DNA from: Agroathelia rolfsii
Taxonomy: Eukaryota > Basidiomycota > Agaricomycetes > Amylocorticiales > Amylocorticiaceae
DNA: 64,000 nt
Reading direction: 5' to 3'
NCBI GenBank assembly: GCA_018343915.1
Contig: JABRWF010000003.1
Span: 2,418,001 to 2,482,000 of the forward strand
Shown here: in pieces, positions 60,914 to 64,000 of the stretch
Numbering within the stretch: the first letter of the stretch is position 1
Layout of the letters: each line of letters begins with the position of its first letter
Program-made: the position numbers and the translations under genes
Notes under the pieces: model-generated
The model's input: the letters and a program-made list of their open reading frames with translations, nothing else
The model's database searches: none
What the model was told of the DNA's origin: nothing

Positions 60914-62653
60914 ATGACTACCGAAGAGCAACAACAGCCCGCATCTTACTATGACCCGTCTCCCATCATGGACACGTTCGACATCGACCTGGTCATGAAG
61001 GTCCTAACCAATACGCTATTCAGTTCGTATGTTCCCAAAGCCGAAAAGAATGTTGCGAAACTAAGAAAGAAATTCGTCTTTTTATCACTGACAGGCCCAG
61101 CTTTCTTGGCATTTATCCCCATCTTCTACTATTTCCAAGGCTCTCGATGGCCAAGTGACAAAATCGTCTATTCTTCGGCTTGGTGTCTCGCAATGATGGT
61201 TTTCTGTATGCTTTTTCTCTTGTGATTCAATCACCTATTTATCTTGGCTCTGATAAGATAACCTTTGTTTCTTCTTTCAGGGGGTGTTAAATGGTACTCG
61301 AGACTTTACCGCAACCAGTCCAAGCTGTTATGGGGTCCTGGGCCGTTCGACTGGGGAAACCAGGTTGTCGTCATCACTGGAGGTAAACATCTTGTGCACA
61401 TGAGGTAGTGGCCGGACTAATACAGGATATGTGTCCTCCAGGTTCTTCTGGTATCGGCGAGCTATTGGCGAACACGCTGGCAGTTCGTAATGTGAATGTT
61501 GTTGTATTGGATGTGAAACCTATCGTGACCGAAAACTGTTTGCTCCCATCTGTTTTCGATTATAAGATAGTTTATTGATTTTGCTCACCAGACAATATTG
61601 CGTACTATAAATGCGATATCACGAACCCAGAGGAGGTCCAAGCTGTTGCTGCTCAGGTTATTGAAGAGGTCGGTTGTTTTCTCTTCGTACGCCAAGTGCT
61701 TTTGATTACTTACTCGGGCGCTCTCTCAAGATTGGTCACCCTACTGTACTTATCAACAACGCTGGTGTAGTCCAAGGAAAACTTTTGCTGGATCTTACGC
61801 CCGAGGATGTTAGACAGTGAGAGCCCTTTGTGTTTACATTGTACATCTCTTGTAACCTTACTGACTGTGGTTATAAGGACTTTTGAGGTTAACACGCTCT
61901 CTCATTTCTGGACGCTCAAGGCCTTTTTGCCCGAGATGATCAAGCAAAAGTCCGGGCATATCGTAAGTGAATTTTTGATACATTCGTTAACATCTCCTAA
62001 TATCTCGGATTCAAGATTACCATGTCTTCAGTCCTCGGTATGGTCGGCGTGGCGCAAATGAGTGAGTTGCCCGCCATCATCGCGCAATCGCACTCTTACA
62101 GATAACATGACCTTCAGGTGACTACAATGCATCCAAGGCTGCTCTCATCAATCTCCACGAGTCCTTGCGATATGAACTCGATAAGAGGTAAGACCAAAAT
62201 CAGCGAGTCTGAGCCAGGCACCCGAACTAAATTATGTATTTAGATACGATGCCCCGGGTGTACGGACGACGCTCGTCCTGCCCGGACTAGCGCAGACGCC
62301 GATGTTTTCAGGGGCATCGAATATGCCAGCCTACTCGAACACATTCCACAAGTTCTTCACGCCGCCTCTGCAGCCGATTACGGTCGTCAAATCTATCATT
62401 GCCGCACTAGACGAGCAGCACTCGCGCACGATTTTCTTGCCTTTCTATGCTCACTTTGTACCCTTTGTGCCGCTTCTGCCTAGCTTTTTGAAGGATTTTA
62501 CAAAATGGGTATGTGAGCTCCCCTTTTTTTTTTTAATTCGAAACTGTGCTCATGGTGTTGTCACAGATATCGGGTGCTGACCATGCCATGGAGGGATTCG
62601 TCAAGGTCTCCGGCAGGAGAGAAAGTGAGGGAGTCCCGGAGAAGAAAGCTTAG
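60914..62653 (+). CDS. Membrane-anchored short-chain dehydrogenase/reductase (SDR16C/RDH10-like)
   Basis: NAD(P)-dependent oxidoreductase with classical SDR motifs. About nine exons; the first two borders are 61205/61281 and 61382/61442. The N-terminal part has two hydrophobic helices (FVFLSLTGPAFLAFIPIFYY; IVYSSAWCLAMMVFW), suggesting ER or lipid-droplet membrane anchoring. The cofactor site is VVVITGGSSGIGELLA, assembled across an intron inside the motif (TG-G). VLINNAGVVQGK is the NNAG motif. The catalytic site has Ser in ITMSSVLGMVGVAQ and Tyr/Lys in DYNASKAAL. LVLPGLAQTPMFSG matches the PG motif. The C-terminus has another hydrophobic stretch (HFVPFVPLLPSFLKDFTKW) and ends PEKKA. Substrate likely lipophilic (retinol, sterol or fatty alcohol types in relatives), unproven here. 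Confidence 0.88.
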
Positions 62654-63085
62654 AGACGAGGTGCTATTGTGTGGCTGTGTATAGTATTATATTTATGGCG
62701 TTTTCTGTAGTCATTGTTGCCTATGTTGTGGACAACAGAGGTATTGTGTTTGAGCTTTCTTCTCCTTTTGCGTGCCGAAGTGGTGGCGATGAGCTGCCGA
62801 AAGAGGCAGGGGTGGGTGGTTGTATCCACTGAAGTGTGATATATGTGATAGACAAGCCCAAGCATAATGACTGCTGGACAGTGGTTGTGATAAGTCTCAC
62901 ACGACCTGTGCTCCTAACTTGATGACCCTATAAGACATGAATAAATGATAGGGAGTGAAGTGTGTATCCGCCAATCCCCTCCTCCCCAGCACACAGCAGC
63001 AGCAGTTTCCCCTGTCCCCAGCGCGTGCCCGATAGCGATCAGAAGGCGCGATATAATCGAGCGATATTGAACTAGAAGAAGCGAG
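62654..63085. other. Intergenic region
   Basis: No coding similarity. It presumably includes the SDR 3' UTR and the promoter of the right-edge gene. Confidence 0.4.
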
Positions 63086-64000
63086 ATGGATCAGAGGGCG
63101 TATTATCATAGCAGCTATCATAGCCCTGAGCGAGCCGAACGTGAGACTGTCGGAATGTTGCTCCTACTCACCAGCTTGCTTGAGCTGCTGTCCGCCCTTC
63201 TCTTTTCCTGGTTCCTCCTTGTCCTCTCCCGTGCTTGTATGCCCTGCGATACTATCCAACACCAGTTGCGTCACCCAGAATGTGTTCTGGACGCATATGC
63301 TCACCCCGAGTCACTCGACGACGGCTGTGTGCTATCCAAGTCATTGCCACCCTCATCTTCTCTCCGCCACCCACCTGTGATTCCGACCCCGCGCTGCCAT
63401 CTCGGCGCGTGCACTCTGTCTCCAGCTGTTGCAGCCCCGGACACATCTCCAGTTCTTCACTCTTCCCCCTCGCAATCATCACCACAGTGCAAAACACGAG
63501 GTCGACGGCATGCTGACCTCAAGGCTCTCTCTGTGCCATCCACAGCTGGCACTGGGAACTCGAGCGACCCGAGTCTTGTTCTTCACCAACCATCACCTCG
63601 CTATCTCTCTTGCCATGGAGCCATCATGGTACCTGCCTCATTATTTACATAACTTTTTTTTTCCTTCTCTTACTCATCATCTTGTAGAACGTGCCCACAC
63701 ACGATTCCCAGCCCGACGACACACCCGACAACCATTTCTATCGCAATAACGTGGGTGTTTTGCCGGATTCCGCATGAAACAACTCATATTCATCATGATA
63801 TATATCATTATTATTGTTTCAGGACCTCATCTGCTCTCTCCGCAAGGAATGGCAGAGCATCGTCATCGACTTTGTCCATCCTAGCGTGCCAACGATAGTT
63901 ATCACGCCCCCAGCGCTGTCATGGTATGAGCTCATCACGCCGCACGAGAATATCCCTCCTCTACAGTCAGTCGATCACCTATCCGTTGACTTGCCGATGT
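63086..64000 (+). CDS. Unidentified gene, 5' part, runs off the right edge
   Basis: An ATG at 63086 (MDQRAYYHSSYHSPERAERE) opens a frame with a hydrophobic segment (LLLLTSLLELLSALLFSWFL) and a Ser/Pro/His-rich stretch. Phase-compatible splicing at a GTACCT donor (about 63628) and a TTGTAG acceptor (about 63687) leads to NVPTHDSQPDDTPDNHFYRN. A GTGGGT donor (about 63751) and TTTCAG acceptor (about 63822) lead to DLICSLRKEWQSIVIDFVHP and PTIVITPPALSWYELITPHE, open to the window end. The last exon looks truly coding. The first may contain an unrecognised intron. Family not recognised. Confidence 0.4.

Noticed and set aside
1..64000. CRISPR arrays, rRNA or tRNA genes
   Set aside because: No regularly spaced repeats, rRNA-like blocks or convincing tRNA cloverleaf with A/B boxes were seen. 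CRISPR would be unexpected in a fungal nuclear genome.

Overview
The window reads as nuclear DNA of a filamentous basidiomycete. Nearly every gene is split by 50-110 nt GT-AG introns. The families present are typical of Agaricomycetes: a VPS17-type sorting nexin, single-exon RIB1, an RNF220-like E3 ligase, a fungal-type stand-alone adenylation domain, and lineage-specific multi-pass membrane proteins. Ceratobasidiaceae (Rhizoctonia-like) would fit, but that is a guess from gene style and not a sequence match. I rebuilt exons by hand from reading frame and splice signals. Where a gene closes to a whole number of codons I say so.

Left part (1-13.5 kb), two duplicated enzyme families. A broken copy of an M28B (glutamate carboxypeptidase II / transferrin-receptor-like) metallopeptidase sits at the left edge, with an internal block carrying the zinc-ligand His exon inverted. 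It is followed by an apparently intact 12-exon copy (1382-4576). Next come two tandem GH3 beta-glucosidases with a PA14 insert and FnIII-like tail on the minus strand (5499-9093 and 9550-13115). They share exon structure and upstream DNA. The second copy carries substitutions in three conserved motifs near the active site.

Middle-left (13.5-23 kb), a compact housekeeping block: an RNF220-like RING ligase, eIF3f, the urease accessory protein UreF, an AFG1/LACE1-type mitochondrial ATPase divergently paired with UreF over about 80 bp, and a 2OG-Fe(II) dioxygenase of the isopenicillin N synthase-like type with an apparent mitochondrial presequence.

Centre (23-32 kb): two tandem multi-pass membrane protein genes whose upstream regions are also duplicated. 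The upstream region of the first copy is interrupted by a roughly 0.73 kb near-perfect foldback element. A CASTOR-like double-ACT protein follows, with a very long acidic insertion between the ACT halves.

Gene-poor, accessory stretch (32-48 kb): a stand-alone adenylation-domain gene with a single in-frame stop, an intact O-methyltransferase 0.6 kb downstream (a possible remnant of a small secondary-metabolite locus), a weak degraded membrane-protein locus, and AT-rich DNA with short direct and inverted repeats.

Right part (48-64 kb), ordinary genes: a coiled-coil zinc-finger nuclear protein, a secreted-type single-pass membrane protein, RIB1 (GTP cyclohydrolase II), VPS17, a large disordered protein, a membrane-anchored short-chain dehydrogenase, and an unidentified gene running off the right edge.
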